A stretch of 64,000 nt of DNA from positions 1 to 64,000 of the forward strand of contig NZ_MAST01000016.1 in assembly GCF_001758225.1 (NCBI RefSeq), read 5' to 3'. A model generated the notes under the pieces. That model did not search any database. It saw only the letters and a program-made list of their open reading frames with translations, and was not told the origin of the DNA. Source of the DNA: Humibacillus sp. DSM 29435 (GTDB lineage Bacteria; Actinomycetota; Actinomycetes; Actinomycetales; Dermatophilaceae). Positions 26,630 through 36,125 of the stretch are shown one piece after another (position 1 is the first letter of the stretch; every line of letters starts with the position of its first letter). A program made the translations under genes and the position numbers.

Positions 26630-29600
26630 GCGCCACCCAGGGAGGCGAGCAGGGCCGCGAGCCCGGAGCCGACGAGCAGTCGGGTGCCCGATCCGCTGAG
26701 CTGGCCACCGGTGTCTGACACCGGTCCGCCGTTGCCTGCGTTGCCGTTGCCTGCGTTGCCGTTCCCACCCTTGCCGGCGCCCGGCGGAGTGGTCGCTCCA
26801 GTGATCGGTGGGGTGGTGTTGGGCGGTGTCGTCGGCGTCGGACCGTTGAACGTGTTGGTCACCGTCACGGTCACCACCGTGCCGTCACCCACGGTCACCG
26901 TGGGCTGGTCGATCGTCGTGCGGTCGGCCCCACCGGCATCCGGCTCGGTGACATCGCACTTCGCCCCCGTCGGCAGGCCATCGAAGACGGCCCGGTAGCC
27001 GTTGTCCTTCGACACCGTCGCCTGCCCGCCGCCGGGCAGCACGACCGGCGTGGTCGTGTCGCCCAGCAGGTAGGTGCACGACAGCGCCACCGTGAACGTC
27101 TTGTCGGCCGCCGCCCCTGCGCCGTCACCGTCGATCTCCTTGACGACCGCGACCGATCCGCCGGCGAAGGTGTTCGTCAAAGTGAACGCCACCGGGGTGG
27201 TGCCCGCGGCATCGACCGTGACCGACGAGGGCGTGAGCACGGCTCCCGTGGCCCCACCGTTGTCGGTCTCGGTCACGCTGCACAGGGCCTTGTCGGGCAA
27301 CCCTTCCCAGGTGGTCGACAGGCTGCTGCCCCTCGAGAGCTGACGGATGCCGTCTGCGTCGATCGTGACGGGGGCGGGCTTGCCGTTGACCTCGATGGTG
27401 CACGACAGCGCAACCGTGAACACGCGGTCGTCGCCGACCTGGCCGGCGGCCGGGCCGTCGATGACCTTGGTCACCGTGACCGACCCGACATCGAACCGGT
27501 TCGTCACCGTCAGCAGGGCCGGCGTCTTGGCCTTGGCGTCGACCGTTACTGAGTCGGGAGCGACGTCACTTGCGCTTGCCCTGCCGTCGTCGGTCTCGGT
27601 GGCCTTGCAGATGGCGCCGTCGGGCAGGTCGCCCCACGTCGTCGTCAGCCCGGCGGCGGCCGAGAGCGTGCGCTCGGCGTCCTTGCCCAGGTCGATGGGC
27701 TTGACCTCACCGTTGACCGTGACCTCGCAGGAGAGGCGCACCGTGAACTCCTGCTTTGGGTTCACCTGGTCGGCGCCGTCGCCCTCAATCTTCTTGGTGA
27801 CCTCGACCGACCCGAGCAGGAAGGTGTTGGTGATCGTCACCTTCAGGGGCTCGGCCGAGTCGCCGTCGATGGTCACCGGCATGTCTGGCGTGATCGCGGT
27901 GCTGCTGGCCCCTCCGGCATCCGGCTCGGTGACATTGCACTTCGCGGCGTCGGGCAGGTTCTTGATCTCCTCAGTCAGCTTGTCGCGACTGAGGGTGAGC
28001 GTGCGCTGGTACACCGTGACGTCGTCGAGCGTGCACGACACCTCGACGGTGAACGTGCCGACCGTCGGATCGTCAGCCCCGGCGCCGGCGAGCTTCTTCG
28101 TGATCTGCAGACTGCCGACCCTGAAGGTGTTGTTGAAGGCCACGGCGTTGGTCGCCCCACCCTGCGCGTCGTCGGCGGTCAGCGCGAGCGTGATGACGTC
28201 GGTGCCGGTGACCGTCTGGTCGGCGATCGTGCCGGTCGAGGTCGTTGTCTTGGCTCCGCGTGTGTCGGTCTCGGTCGCCGTGCACTCGGAACCGGCCGGC
28301 AGGTCGTCGAACCGAGCAGTCTCGCCCGCGAGGAAGCTGGCGGTCATCGGTTGGTCGGCCGAGTAGCCGGTCGCATAGATGGGCTCGCCCAGGAAGGTAC
28401 AGGCGACCTCGAAACCGAACGGGCCGTAGACGACCGGCTTGCCGTTCTGGTCGAGCGCCGAGTCGGTGACCTTCTTCGACAGCACGAGCGAGGCGAACTC
28501 GTAGGTGTTCGTGGCGATGACGATGGGCACCGTCTGGCCATCGCGGGCCACCGTGACGGTCGTGGCCTCGAACTGCGAGGCTCCAGAAGTGGCCCGGTCG
28601 TCCTTGACCGTGCACTTCGAACCCCAGGGGATGTCGCTCAACGTCGCCTCTTCGTCGGCGGCGAGGGTGATCTTCCCGTCGTTCGCCAGGGTCACCGCCT
28701 GGCCGACCGAGGTGCAGGTGGTCACGAGGTCGAAGCTCACCGGTGCGTTGACCGCGGCCGGGCCCTGCACCTTCTTGGTGACCTTGATCGGCCCGGTGGC
28801 GAGCGCCGCGCCGACCTTGTTGCCTTCCGAGCGAGGTGCGAAGCCAGAGCCGGCCCCGTTGCGGGTACGCGCGGCCTGGGCCACGGTGTTCCACGCGATG
28901 GTGTCGGCGCCGGGTGTCTTCGACTCGGCCGGGGCCGTCGTCGTGATGTCGATCGACAGCCGTGCGCCGGGTTGCCACAGGCTGTCGAAGTCGGTCTCGA
29001 ACTTCAGGGCCACGACGTCGGCGGGGTCGACGTCCGTGGTCCAGGGCTTCCAGCTGCCGGCCGGGCAGCTCTTGTTGCTCAGTTCGGCGACGCACAACGG
29101 CAGGTCACTCGTGTAGTAGACCCGGAAGTCGGAGACGGTGCCGCTCGTCGTGCCGACGAGCTTGACGTCCTTGAGGTTTGGGCGCCACTTCGAGTCGCGC
29201 GGCGTGGTCACGAACGCGCCGGTGTCACCGACATCGGGCATCCGGTCGATGGCACGCACCTGGTCGATGGGCAGGTTGCCGCTGTTGCTGAAGGTCAGGC
29301 GCCACACGTCGTCGCCACCGGGCTTGGTGACCGGCACGCAGCCGCCCTGGTAGAAGCCCGCCGCGTCAGGGGTGCAGCCGGTGGGGTCGTCGCGGATGTT
29401 GAGCACGCCGAGGGCGTCGTCGGTAGCCTTGACCGACTTGACCCCTCGAATGGCGCCGGCGACCGTCGGGTAGACGGTGGCCGAGGCGCGGCACTCGCCG
29501 GTGGCGTCGTCGAGGGTGGCCTTGCACCCGTCCCACGGCCGCTGCCCGACGATGCCGGTGGTGTTGGTGACGTCGGTGTTGCCGGCCAGGCCGGGGCGGA

Positions 29601-32600
29601 AGACGAGGTCGGTCGTGATCGTGTAGGTCTGGCCGACCTCGAGCACCGTCCCCGTGGGGAAGCTGAAGGTCAGCAAGGTCGGGGTCGCCGCCACCGTCAC
29701 CCCGGTCTGGGTGGTCGGCATCGGCGGACCGCTCGGCGGGCTGGGGGCATCTCCCTCGAGTCCGTAGGTGTACGGGCTCTGACCCGGGGGCAGGTCGGGG
29801 TTGATCACGAGCAGCGGGCCGGAGCCATCGCTCGGGATGCGGTCGTTGATGAACGGGTCGGTGATCGCGACGTCACCGTCGTTGCGGAACGTCAGCACGT
29901 ACGGGATTCCCACACTGGGAGGGCGCGCTCCCGTGGGCGCCTTGGTGACGACGACGGAGTTCTTCGCGTGCTGGTAGCGGATGGTGTTCTCGGCCGTGGT
30001 GTCGGCCGTGATCGGCTGGCCGCCCACGAGGGCGGCGCCGCGCACGGCGCTCTGGATCGTGTTGGTGGCCAGGCCCGCGGTCGTCTCACCGGGCGCGGGG
30101 GTGTTGCCCGCGAGGTCGGAGGGGACGGGGCCGCCAGTGTTGAGCTCGACGCGGCGCTGCACCTGCATCGGCATCGAGGCCTGGGGCGTGGCCGGGTTCT
30201 CCCAGACAGTGCCGTCGGCGCGGGTGAAGGTGTAGCGGATACCCTGCACCTGGGTAGGGGTGACCCCCGGCGGCAGCGTCGGCGTCGTCGCCGCTGTGCC
30301 GGTGACCCAGGCGCCGCCGGTGAGCACCGGCTCGCCGCCGCCGACGCTCCACGTACCGCCGGTGAACGCGTCGACCTGCACCCGGTTGATGGGCGCGGTG
30401 AGCGTGAAGTTCGGGCCGAAGCTGAGGAAGTCGTACTGGTCGAAGAACGAGGTGTCGGCGTCGGTCACGACCATCTGGTTGGTGCGCGAGGGGCCCTTGG
30501 GGGTGGAGGTGAGGGTCATGGTGACGGGCGAGCGGTTGGGCTCGACCTGCACGCCGGGCGAGAAGGCCTTGGTCGCCACCACCCCGATGCCCTGGGTGAT
30601 CAGCGCGATGCTGGCGGAGTCGTCGTCAGTGGCCGAGACGATCGGCGTGCCCGGGTAGTTGACGAGATCCTCCACCAGCACATCGGCATCGTTGCCCACG
30701 GTGCCCGTCTTGACCGGCGAGCCGTCACTGCGCAGGGTCGGACGCAGTCGCGTGTCGAGCACGAGGTTCGCGACGGCACCAGGAACGATGCGCCCGGTGT
30801 AGACGATCGTCAGACCGACGATGTCGGCCAGGGATGCCGTGGTGGCAGCGAGGGCCTCGGCGCGGGTGAGTGTTCGCGTCGACCCGTCGGCGGCGCTCAG
30901 CGTGATCGCCACGCCAATCGCCCCGATCGTGGTCGGGTCGGTGATGGTGACGAACCCCTTGAGGTCGAACGTGTCGAAGGGGTTGGTGGCACCGACGGGG
31001 TCGGTGATCGTCAGCCGGTCGACGTTGCGCGGAGTCGTGTTCTTCGCGGCGATCGAGGCCCGGCCCGACGGGTAGTCGCCCACAGGCGAGCCGGCCGGGG
31101 GCACACCGAGCGGGCCACCAGCCCAGTTCTTGGTGATGTTGGCGGTGACCGGCACGTCGACGATCGAGATGATGTCGGAGTCGGTGTCGCTGACGATGAC
31201 CTTGCCCGCGACGAGCCCGTCGGCACTCGCCGTGTTGCTGACGTCACCGGGAGCGCCGGCGACGTTGTAGACGGAGGTCGCGAGCACCGGCTTCGTCGCG
31301 GCGCTGCGCCGGTCGTCGCGAATGGTGAACACCGGGTGGATCTGCCGGTCGTTGTCGAACGAGCGGGCGACGCCGCTGCCCACCGGGGGAGCGGTGGGGT
31401 CGTTGCCGATACGGCTCGCGCGGGTCGGGCTCTCCTCGAACACGAGACGGAAGGCGATGGTCGAGGCGCGCTCGGCCCCGCTCAGGGCGACGCCGGGGAA
31501 GGTGCCGTCGCAGCGCCCCGGGCAGGGGTCGGCCGAGGCCGTGGTCCAGGCGCCGGTCGAGGCGTTGAACAGCTCCACCCGGTTGACCCGGTCGTAGGTC
31601 AGCAGCGGGTCCAGCGCGGGGGTGATGGCGTCGATCCGTGCCAGGTCGAAGCTGTCGAAGACGGCCCCGGCCACGGCGCCGGCCGACGGGTTCGGCACGT
31701 CGCTGACGATCTCCTGGTCGAGGCCCGAGCGGCCCCCGGTCGACCAACGGATGGTCAGACCGGCGTTGGCGCCGGTGCGCTCGCCGATGGTCTTAGGCGC
31801 GTCCCAGTCCTTGGTGATGAGGTTGCCGACGCCCGGCTCGGGCGGGACGAGCTGGATGACCGGGCAGTTCGGTGGCGCGAGGGCGGCGCCCGTCGGGTCG
31901 ACCCCGGGAGCGGTGGCGGCCGAGGCGGCACAGTCCTCGATCGTGATGTCCTGGCCGGCCAACGCCGGCTTGAGGGCGAACGAGAGGTTCGGCTTGACCG
32001 AGGTGCCGGGGGCGAACCCGGCGTCGCTGCGGTAGACGAAGCGCAGGCCCTGCGCCTTTGCCTGCACGTCGGCGGGTAGGTCGCCGGAGTAGACCTGCGG
32101 GCCGGCGAGGTCGGTCATGTTCGACACGTCGACCCAGGCGTTGCCGTTCCACCACTGCACGGTCAGCGTCGAGTCGGCCGGGATGGGCGTCGCGGCCACG
32201 GTGCGAGGCGCGAACGCCTTCCACCAGCCGTCGGTCGCGAAGTCGGCGGGGTCCTGGACGATGAGCTCGTTCGCGGCGGTGGTGGAGTCGGGGAAGGGCT
32301 TGAGGGTGCCGCTGAGGCGCACGGTGGCGGTCTCACCCGGGATCGACAGCAGGCTCTTCGGCGAGATGGTCTTGCCGACCTCGACCGCCAGGCGCTTCTT
32401 CAGTGTCGTCAGGGTGGCGGTGGCGGTATCGGTGCCCGTGAAGCCGCCGGGGGCGGTGGAGTCGGCTGAGATCGTGTTGGGGCGCTCCACGGAGTCGGCC
32501 GTCTGGGCGGCGTCGCTGCTCACCGTGAACGGGGCGGTGGCCGCGGAGCCCGCGACGATGGGGCCGGTGTAGCGGATGGTGAAGCCGACAACCTCGCCAG

Positions 32601-34005
32601 CGGGCGGGTCCGGCAGGGTGTTCGGGCCGGTGGCGGGCACGGTGACCTCGCCGCCACCGGCGAGGGTGTAGGTCACCGAGGCACCGGTGGCTCCGGAGGG
32701 CCAGCGGATGCCGCTCGCCCAGCCGGTGAACGTCAGTCCGTTCGTGAACGGGTTGGTTCCACCGCTCGGCTCGGTGATGGTCAACGAGCCGAGGGTGCGG
32801 TCGCTGCTGTTCCTGGCCTTGAGGGTGACCGTGCTCGTGCCCTCGGCGGCGATGGTGGCGGGGTCGAAGGACTTCGCGGCTGTGACCTTCAGGTCGGGGG
32901 TGAGCACGGTGTAGCGCGCGTTGGCCGTGGCCGGTTCCGAGGTGGCGCCGCCCGCGGTGACGGTCGTGGCGGCGGTGTTGTCGACCGGGCCGACCGCGAC
33001 GGCATCCGACTGCTCGAGGCCAAGGCCGAGCGAGACGGTGGTACCCGCCTCGATGGGCGCTCCACCGATGCTGGCGTAGGTGACCCGGAAGCCGCGCACG
33101 TCGGCGGGGTCGATGCCCGGGGGCAGAGTCGCGGTGGCGCCGGGCGGGCCGTTCACCCAGGCGCCGCCCACCCACACGTCGACCTGCACCTGCTCGGCGC
33201 CGGCGGGCAGCGGGGCGGTGATGGCGCCGGTGAAGGCGAGCGAGTCGAACGGGTTGGGAGCGGCAGCCGGGTCGGCCGGGTCGACGATCTGGAGGGAGTC
33301 GACCGGAACGTTCGAGGTGTTGCGGCCGGTGAGCGAGAGCTGAACCGGCGTGCCCGGCGACGCGATGCCCGAGGCCGGCGAGTACGCCTTGGTCGTCGCC
33401 GCCGCAAGGAGGATTTCGACCTCGGGCACGACCGTGAAGTCGTCGCTCTTCGCGTCGGTATTGGTGCCGTCCACCGTCGCGACGTTCCGCAGGGGTCGAC
33501 CGTTCTCGGTGGCCGGGATGTCGGCAGACACCACGACCGGCACCAAGATGGTGACCGACGAGCCGCCCTGAAGGCCGACCGCACCGGGCGGGTCTGACAG
33601 GCGCTCGGTGAAGACGACCTTGACGTCCTGACCGCTCACGTTTGCAGTGCCGGGTGCACCGGTGACACTGATCGCCCCGGTCACCGACAGGTACCCCGGC
33701 AGCGGGTCGGTGAGCACCGCGTTGGTGCAACCACCGGTGGCGTCGGTGTTGCTGCAGGTGACGACGATGCTGTACACGAGGCGTTCGCCTGGCGCGACGG
33801 GTGCGTTGTCGGCTCGGCCGACGATCCGCTTGTCGATGGTGAAGAACCCGGGGCTCTCGGCCGCGGCGGGAGCCGCGGCGATGATCGGGGCCAGTACGAG
33901 CCCAAGCGCAGCGACGACGGCGGTGAGGATCCGTCCTCGTTTCGGGCGCGTGGCTCGCCCGGCTGGGGAGGCGCGGCGAGTGCGGTGCGGGCGGTGGTCA
34001 GCCAT
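26590..34005 (-). CDS. Giant surface adhesin with six DUF5979-like repeats and C-terminal anchor
   Basis: A 2471-residue exported protein. ATG 34005 is preferred over GTG 34017 because it overlaps the lipoprotein stop (ATGGCTGA) and has AGGAAG 11 nt upstream. Signal peptide: basic tail, then ILTAVVAALGLVLAPIIAAA, cleaved near residue 49. Residues about 50-1730 form a long series of beta-rich modules of the DUF11/isopeptide type. Residues about 1740-2387 hold six tandem domains, each with a (V/I)xxTKK-like start, two cysteines and an NTF end. A proline/threonine and GNGNAG linker leads to VSDTGG, a hydrophobic segment LLVGSGLAALLASLGGAWLA and RRRR, a sorting signal with a non-standard motif. 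The sortase gene follows directly. Confidence 0.85.
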   Translation of the reverse strand: MADHRPHRTRRASPAGRATRPKRGRILTAVVAALGLVLAPIIAAAPAAAESPGFFTIDKRIVGRADNAPVAPGERLVYSIVVTCSNTDATGGCTNAVLTDPLPGYLSVTGAISVTGAPGTANVSGQDVKVVFTERLSDPPGAVGLQGGSSVTILVPVVVSADIPATENGRPLRNVATVDGTNTDAKSDDFTVVPEVEILLAAATTKAYSPASGIASPGTPVQLSLTGRNTSNVPVDSLQIVDPADPAAAPNPFDSLAFTGAITAPLPAGAEQVQVDVWVGGAWVNGPPGATATLPPGIDPADVRGFRVTYASIGGAPIEAGTTVSLGLGLEQSDAVAVGPVDNTAATTVTAGGATSEPATANARYTVLTPDLKVTAAKSFDPATIAAEGTSTVTLKARNSSDRTLGSLTITEPSGGTNPFTNGLTFTGWASGIRWPSGATGASVTYTLAGGGEVTVPATGPNTLPDPPAGEVVGFTIRYTGPIVAGSAATAPFTVSSDAAQTADSVERPNTISADSTAPGGFTGTDTATATLTTLKKRLAVEVGKTISPKSLLSIPGETATVRLSGTLKPFPDSTTAANELIVQDPADFATDGWWKAFAPRTVAATPIPADSTLTVQWWNGNAWVDVSNMTDLAGPQVYSGDLPADVQAKAQGLRFVYRSDAGFAPGTSVKPNLSFALKPALAGQDITIEDCAASAATAPGVDPTGAALAPPNCPVIQLVPPEPGVGNLITKDWDAPKTIGERTGANAGLTIRWSTGGRSGLDQEIVSDVPNPSAGAVAGAVFDSFDLARIDAITPALDPLLTYDRVNRVELFNASTGAWTTASADPCPGRCDGTFPGVALSGAERASTIAFRLVFEESPTRASRIGNDPTAPPVGSGVARSFDNDRQIHPVFTIRDDRRSAATKPVLATSVYNVAGAPGDVSNTASADGLVAGKVIVSDTDSDIISIVDVPVTANITKNWAGGPLGVPPAGSPVGDYPSGRASIAAKNTTPRNVDRLTITDPVGATNPFDTFDLKGFVTITDPTTIGAIGVAITLSAADGSTRTLTRAEALAATTASLADIVGLTIVYTGRIVPGAVANLVLDTRLRPTLRSDGSPVKTGTVGNDADVLVEDLVNYPGTPIVSATDDDSASIALITQGIGVVATKAFSPGVQVEPNRSPVTMTLTSTPKGPSRTNQMVVTDADTSFFDQYDFLSFGPNFTLTAPINRVQVDAFTGGTWSVGGGEPVLTGGAWVTGTAATTPTLPPGVTPTQVQGIRYTFTRADGTVWENPATPQASMPMQVQRRVELNTGGPVPSDLAGNTPAPGETTAGLATNTIQSAVRGAALVGGQPITADTTAENTIRYQHAKNSVVVTKAPTGARPPSVGIPYVLTFRNDGDVAITDPFINDRIPSDGSGPLLVINPDLPPGQSPYTYGLEGDAPSPPSGPPMPTTQTGVTVAATPTLLTFSFPTGTVLEVGQTYTITTDLVFRPGLAGNTDVTNTTGIVGQRPWDGCKATLDDATGECRASATVYPTVAGAIRGVKSVKATDDALGVLNIRDDPTGCTPDAAGFYQGGCVPVTKPGGDDVWRLTFSNSGNLPIDQVRAIDRMPDVGDTGAFVTTPRDSKWRPNLKDVKLVGTTSGTVSDFRVYYTSDLPLCVAELSNKSCPAGSWKPWTTDVDPADVVALKFETDFDSLWQPGARLSIDITTTAPAESKTPGADTIAWNTVAQAARTRNGAGSGFAPRSEGNKVGAALATGPIKVTKKVQGPAAVNAPVSFDLVTTCTSVGQAVTLANDGKITLAADEEATLSDIPWGSKCTVKDDRATSGASQFEATTVTVARDGQTVPIVIATNTYEFASLVLSKKVTDSALDQNGKPVVYGPFGFEVACTFLGEPIYATGYSADQPMTASFLAGETARFDDLPAGSECTATETDTRGAKTTTSTGTIADQTVTGTDVITLALTADDAQGGATNAVAFNNTFRVGSLQITKKLAGAGADDPTVGTFTVEVSCTLDDVTVYQRTLTLSRDKLTEEIKNLPDAAKCNVTEPDAGGASSTAITPDMPVTIDGDSAEPLKVTITNTFLLGSVEVTKKIEGDGADQVNPKQEFTVRLSCEVTVNGEVKPIDLGKDAERTLSAAAGLTTTWGDLPDGAICKATETDDGRASASDVAPDSVTVDAKAKTPALLTVTNRFDVGSVTVTKVIDGPAAGQVGDDRVFTVALSCTIEVNGKPAPVTIDADGIRQLSRGSSLSTTWEGLPDKALCSVTETDNGGATGAVLTPSSVTVDAAGTTPVAFTLTNTFAGGSVAVVKEIDGDGAGAAADKTFTVALSCTYLLGDTTTPVVLPGGGQATVSKDNGYRAVFDGLPTGAKCDVTEPDAGGADRTTIDQPTVTVGDGTVVTVTVTNTFNGPTPTTPPNTTPPITGATTPPGAGKGGNGNAGNGNAGNGGPVSDTGGQLSGSGTRLLVGSGLAALLASLGGAWLARRRRGGSTP
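26850..28790 (-). repeat. Six tandem DUF5979-like domain repeats inside the adhesin
   Basis: The repeats begin near minus-strand positions 28788, 28490, 28112, 27808, 27482 and 27152. Starts read IKVTKKV, LVLSKKV, LQITKKL, VEVTKKI, VTVTKVI and VAVVKEI. Each has one cysteine in a (T/S)C(T/E) strand and one in a (K/E/I/L)C(T/N/K/S/D) turn, well placed for a disulfide. Copies 4-6 are the most alike, suggesting later duplication. Confidence 0.8.
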
Positions 34006-34651
34006 GGGAGGTGACACTTCCTGTGGAGGGCGCCGCCTGCGAGGGGCCAGGGGATGCGGTGGTGCATCGGGTGGAGGTCGGGGTCGACAAGGTGACGTCG
34101 CCGAGCAGAGCGTCGAGGAGGTCGTGCGCCTCGGCGCTGGACGTATGGTCGAGATCGATCAGCCGGGACTGCCCGTCTTCGATCGTGATGAGGAGTGGGT
34201 CGTTGCGCTCGCCGTCACCGGCCTGCTGCGACGTGCCGTTGGATGTCGGTGGCGCTGATCGCGTCGCTACGTTGCCCACCGGGCTGACGGCCAAGAGCGT
34301 CAGGAGTCGTTGCTGCGCCGGCGTCAAGGCGCACACCCTGCCGCGCACCACGCGGGAGTCGACGTGCACGCGTCCGTTGGCCTCCAGGACGAGATGGTCG
34401 TCGAACCCGGCCACCCCACCGGTGCGTACCACGGTGAGCGGGAACACGATCCGCGGGGTACCGGCGAGCTGTTGCAGGCCTGAGCGGTTGGGCGAGTTTG
34501 CTGTATCACCGGTGGCGCCGGAGAGAGCTCTGGATGCCGGCGGTTCCGGCGCGAGCGCACAGCTGCTCATCGCGAGCGTGCAGACCGCGATGAGGGCAGA
34601 GTCGAGGCAGCGAGCTGACCTCGACCGGACTCTCGGCACACCAGGATCCAT
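33998..34651 (-). CDS. Putative lipoprotein resembling emfourin protease inhibitors
   Basis: 217 residues. The N-terminus LIAVCTLAMSSCALAPEPP has a lipobox-like MSSC, so a lipid-anchored exported protein is likely. Residues about 70-125 (FPLTVVRTGGVAGFDDHLVL, then VRGRVCALTPAQQRLLTLL) resemble emfourin, the inhibitor of protealysin-like metalloproteases, chiefly in the V-x-R-x-GG-x-AG motif. This is motif-level similarity only. The gene starts 4 nt after the channel gene's stop and its stop overlaps the adhesin start by 8 nt. It may protect or position the adhesin; this is inference. Confidence 0.6.
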   Translation of the reverse strand: MDPGVPRVRSRSARCLDSALIAVCTLAMSSCALAPEPPASRALSGATGDTANSPNRSGLQQLAGTPRIVFPLTVVRTGGVAGFDDHLVLEANGRVHVDSRVVRGRVCALTPAQQRLLTLLAVSPVGNVATRSAPPTSNGTSQQAGDGERNDPLLITIEDGQSRLIDLDHTSSAEAHDLLDALLGDVTLSTPTSTRCTTASPGPSQAAPSTGSVTSHG

Positions 34652-34655
34652 CCGG

Positions 34656-36125
34656 TCACCTCCGCACGATTCCGGCGGTCGCAGGCGGTGAGGACGGCGA
34701 CGTCGAACTGGTCGTCAGCTGGCGGTCGGCGTTCTCCACGGCTGCCGTGAGCTGTTGGCCCCGGCGGTCGATGTCCTGACCGATGTCGCGCGAGAGTCGT
34801 ACGTTGTGGCGGGCGAGCTCGTCGAGCACCTCGGCCGGAACCGTCAGCACGGTGAGCTCGGTCGCCGCGACGCAGGTGTAGGCGCTCGGCTGTTTGGTCA
34901 AAGCGGTGAGCCCGGTCAGGTCGCCGCGGCTCAGGGTGAGAGGGCTGATCGTGCCGGCGCGACCGTAGGGGATGGTGACTCGTGCTTGGCCGTCGGCGAT
35001 CCATCGCACCGTGCCCGGAACCCGGCCGATCTGGTCGATGATCTCACCAGGTGCGAACCGCTCGAGGTCGAGGCGCGGCGCGAGCTCGTCGAGCTGCTCT
35101 GGTTTGATGTGCAGCCGGCTCGCCGCCTGGCGCAGCAGGTCCAGCACGTCGTCGGCGCTCTCGTCCTTCCAGATGTCGGCGCCATCGAGCGCGATGTTGG
35201 CTCGTCTCGCGGCGTACCAGAGCCGCAGCTGGAACTGGGCCCTGGCTTCTCCGGCGGCGGCGAAGGTGCCGAGCGTGAAGCTGGTGGTGAAACGGCCGGC
35301 GCCCACGAAGCTCACGTCGGGTCGGCTGCCGGGCAGCTGCCCGGGGATGGCGTCGGCGACCCCCTGCAGGGTGGCCATGACCACGGCGGGGGAGTCCTCC
35401 TTGGCGAAGGCCGACTCGATGGTCTCGGTGACGGTGGCGTTGGGCCGGCTGAGGTTGGTGAACGACGCCCCGGCCAGCGACGAGTTCGGCACGATCTGCA
35501 GCCCGGCGTCGGTCTGGATGTGCACCGCTCGCCAGTTCACCTCGACGACGCGGCCCTTGACGCCTCCTGCGTCGAGCCAATCACCCAGGGTGAAGGGCTG
35601 CTCGAAGAGCAGCAGCAGCCCGGCCACGATCGAGCCGATGGCGGTCTGCAGGGCGAGGCCGATGACGATCGAGGTGACCCCGAGGGCGGTGAAGATGCCT
35701 CCGACGTCGGCCCCCCACACCCACGAGAAGAGGATGGCGAGGCCGATGGCGATGATGATGATGCGCGCGATGTCAATGAAGATCGACGGCAGCTTCTTGC
35801 GCCACGAGCCGCGGTCGGCGTTGACGAACAGGGCCGTGTTCAGGCTGGAGATGGCGAAGTTGAGAAGCAGCAGCCCGAGACCGGTGGCGGCGATCTTGAA
35901 CCAGTTCGAGTCGTTGGCAACGATGTCGTCGGGGATGACTGCGAGCAGCACGACGAGCGCCGCGAGCGGCAGCACATAGGTGCGGAACACGTGTAGCGGC
36001 CGGGTCATCGAGCTGCGTCGTCGCTCGAGGTTGGTCTCCACTTCGGCGAGGAAGATGCTCAGCACGGGTAGCCCGACGACCACCACACCGCACCAGATCA
36101 GCCACGACTGGCTCCAGACGCTCAC
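34656..36125 (-). CDS. MscS-family mechanosensitive channel with cyclic-nucleotide-binding domain
   Basis: A 489-residue protein. Start is GTG 36125, overlapping the sensor stop (GTGA); the longer open frame upstream is an out-of-frame reading of the sensor gene. Four hydrophobic segments precede the MscS pore and beta domain (GVTSIVIGLALQTAIGSIVA, FTLGDWLDAGGVKGRVVEVN, IVPNSSLAGASFTN). The C-terminal third (residues about 350-465, ERFAPGEIIDQIGRVPGTVR, ISPLTLSRGDLTGLTALT) has the layout of a cyclic-nucleotide-binding domain. Such fusions may be gated by membrane tension and a nucleotide. The paired upstream gene is a cyclase-like sensor that looks inactive. Confidence 0.85.
   Translation of the reverse strand: MSVWSQSWLIWCGVVVVGLPVLSIFLAEVETNLERRRSSMTRPLHVFRTYVLPLAALVVLLAVIPDDIVANDSNWFKIAATGLGLLLLNFAISSLNTALFVNADRGSWRKKLPSIFIDIARIIIIAIGLAILFSWVWGADVGGIFTALGVTSIVIGLALQTAIGSIVAGLLLLFEQPFTLGDWLDAGGVKGRVVEVNWRAVHIQTDAGLQIVPNSSLAGASFTNLSRPNATVTETIESAFAKEDSPAVVMATLQGVADAIPGQLPGSRPDVSFVGAGRFTTSFTLGTFAAAGEARAQFQLRLWYAARRANIALDGADIWKDESADDVLDLLRQAASRLHIKPEQLDELAPRLDLERFAPGEIIDQIGRVPGTVRWIADGQARVTIPYGRAGTISPLTLSRGDLTGLTALTKQPSAYTCVAATELTVLTVPAEVLDELARHNVRLSRDIGQDIDRRGQQLTAAVENADRQLTTSSTSPSSPPATAGIVRR

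Noticed and set aside
26850-28790. Periodic repeats as a CRISPR-like or satellite array
   Set aside because: The units are diverged coding repeats of about 100-125 codons that keep the reading frame and protein motifs.
28351-32079. A 1242-codon open frame antisense to the adhesin
   Set aside because: High GC and codon bias of the adhesin leave this frame open; the product is compositionally odd (Arg, Gly, Asp, Val, His) with no domain, and has no ribosome site.
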